DNA from: Henriciella sp.
Lineage (GTDB): Bacteria > Pseudomonadota > Alphaproteobacteria > Caulobacterales > Hyphomonadaceae
NCBI GenBank assembly: GCA_013214545.1
Contig: JABSQB010000026.1
Span: forward strand, 1-43,794
Reading direction: 5' to 3'
Length of the DNA stretch: 43,794 nt
This document shows positions 43,361 to 43,794 of this stretch, piece after piece (positions within the stretch are counted from its first letter, which is position 1; the number at the start of each line of letters is the position of its first letter). The notes under the pieces were generated by a model. That model was not told where the DNA came from. It ran no database searches and saw only the letters and a program-made list of their open reading frames with translations. The translations under genes and the position numbers were made by a program.

Positions 43361-43794
43361 ATGGCTGACTTCGTCTTGTCCCGATCGCGCGTCCTGCGCC
43401 TGGCTGTGCCGGTGATGCTGGCGCAAGCGGCGATTGCCGCGACCGGCGTAGTGGATACCGCCGTGATGGGGCTTTATGGCGATAAGTCAGATCTCGCTGC
43501 CGTCGCCGTCGCAAGCGTTGCGTTCAGCTTCATCTATTGGGGCTTCGGCTTTTTGCGCATGTCCACGACCGGACTTGTTGCTCAGGCGCTGGGACGCGGC
43601 GATGAGGCGGAAGCTCGGGCAACCTTGCAACGCGGTTTGCTGCTTGGGGCGGCGTTCGGTGTCAGCATTTTTATCCTGTCTCCGATTTTGCGCCTGGGCG
43701 TGTTCGCGCCGTTTGGGGCGGAGCCGGATGTGGTGGAACTGGCGGATGGCTATTTCGCCGCTAGGGTCTGGGGTGCGCCAGCCTTGCTGACGCA
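43361..43794 (+). CDS. MATE-family efflux pump, 5' part only
   Basis: Inner-membrane cation-coupled multidrug transporter, cut by the window end after 144 codons. The N terminus MADFVLSRSRVLRLAVPVML and the first helix pair (ATGVVDTAVMGLYG, FIYWGFGFLRMSTTGLVAQA) resemble the DinF/NorM branch. It is divergent from amtB. No ribosome site is clear at ATG 43361. Confidence 0.88.
   Translation, partial: MADFVLSRSRVLRLAVPVMLAQAAIAATGVVDTAVMGLYGDKSDLAAVAVASVAFSFIYWGFGFLRMSTTGLVAQALGRGDEAEARATLQRGLLLGAAFGVSIFILSPILRLGVFAPFGAEPDVVELADGYFAARVWGAPALLT

Noticed and set aside
1-43794. tRNA, rRNA, prophage, transposon or defence island
   Set aside because: No cloverleaf-like or T-loop sequences in the intergenic regions, no transposase, integrase or capsid-type proteins, and no toxin-antitoxin or restriction genes were seen.

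Overview
The window looks like chromosomal DNA of an alphaproteobacterium, most probably of the Caulobacterales/Maricaulales side (Hyphomonadaceae-like). This is inferred from several things. It has a 180-kDa-class NAD-glutamate dehydrogenase and a DnaX without the zinc cysteines. It has a glutaredoxin/DUF1178/ComF/NDUFAF5-like methyltransferase block and a CYP153 P450. GANTC and CtrA-like sites lie in front of replication, recombination and exported-protein genes. The DNA is GC-rich and tightly packed. I saw no tRNA, rRNA, CRISPR array, insertion sequence or prophage.

Layout. 0-3 kb: a lipoprotein esterase, a small outer-membrane barrel protein, NudC and the SRP RNA gene. 3-11 kb: a photolyase-related protein divergent from dnaX-ybaB, then a Kef-type antiporter and a CYP153-tetR operon that lie between ybaB and recR. 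11-16 kb: a lipoprotein sugar dehydrogenase, the queC-queE-queD operon and a membrane-anchored haloalkane dehalogenase. 16-20 kb: DUF1178, grxC, comF, a methyltransferase and an AI-2E-type transporter. 20-25 kb: the giant NAD-glutamate dehydrogenase. 25-29 kb: GST-queG-mtgA, a TPR protein and a small SDR. 29-32 kb: the exported DUF1501/DUF1800 pair. 32-38 kb: a possible six-gene minus-strand operon (flavin monooxygenase, M23 peptidase, DUF6498, TetR, hydrolase, quinone oxidoreductase). 38-44 kb: two hotdog thioesterases and a histone-deacetylase-like hydrolase, recQ, a solitary ammonium transporter, and the start of a MATE efflux pump cut by the window end.

How the genes work together. Four queuosine genes (queC, queE, queD, queG) cover much of the preQ0 route and its last reduction. 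dnaX, recR and recQ share what looks like one promoter design: a -35, a GAGTCC block at a fixed place in an 18-bp spacer, a weak -10, and the ATG only 5-8 nt further on. This suggests methylation-linked (CcrM/GcrA-type) control and nearly leaderless mRNAs. The P450 and the 32-38 kb operon each carry their own TetR regulator and look like oxidative catabolism modules.

The most unusual proteins are a photolyase-related protein that lacks all four expected Fe-S cysteines, a QueD with tyrosine at the catalytic cysteine position, and the CtrA-boxed DUF1800/DUF1501 export pair. The first 46 bases are G-rich and hold nothing I can identify.
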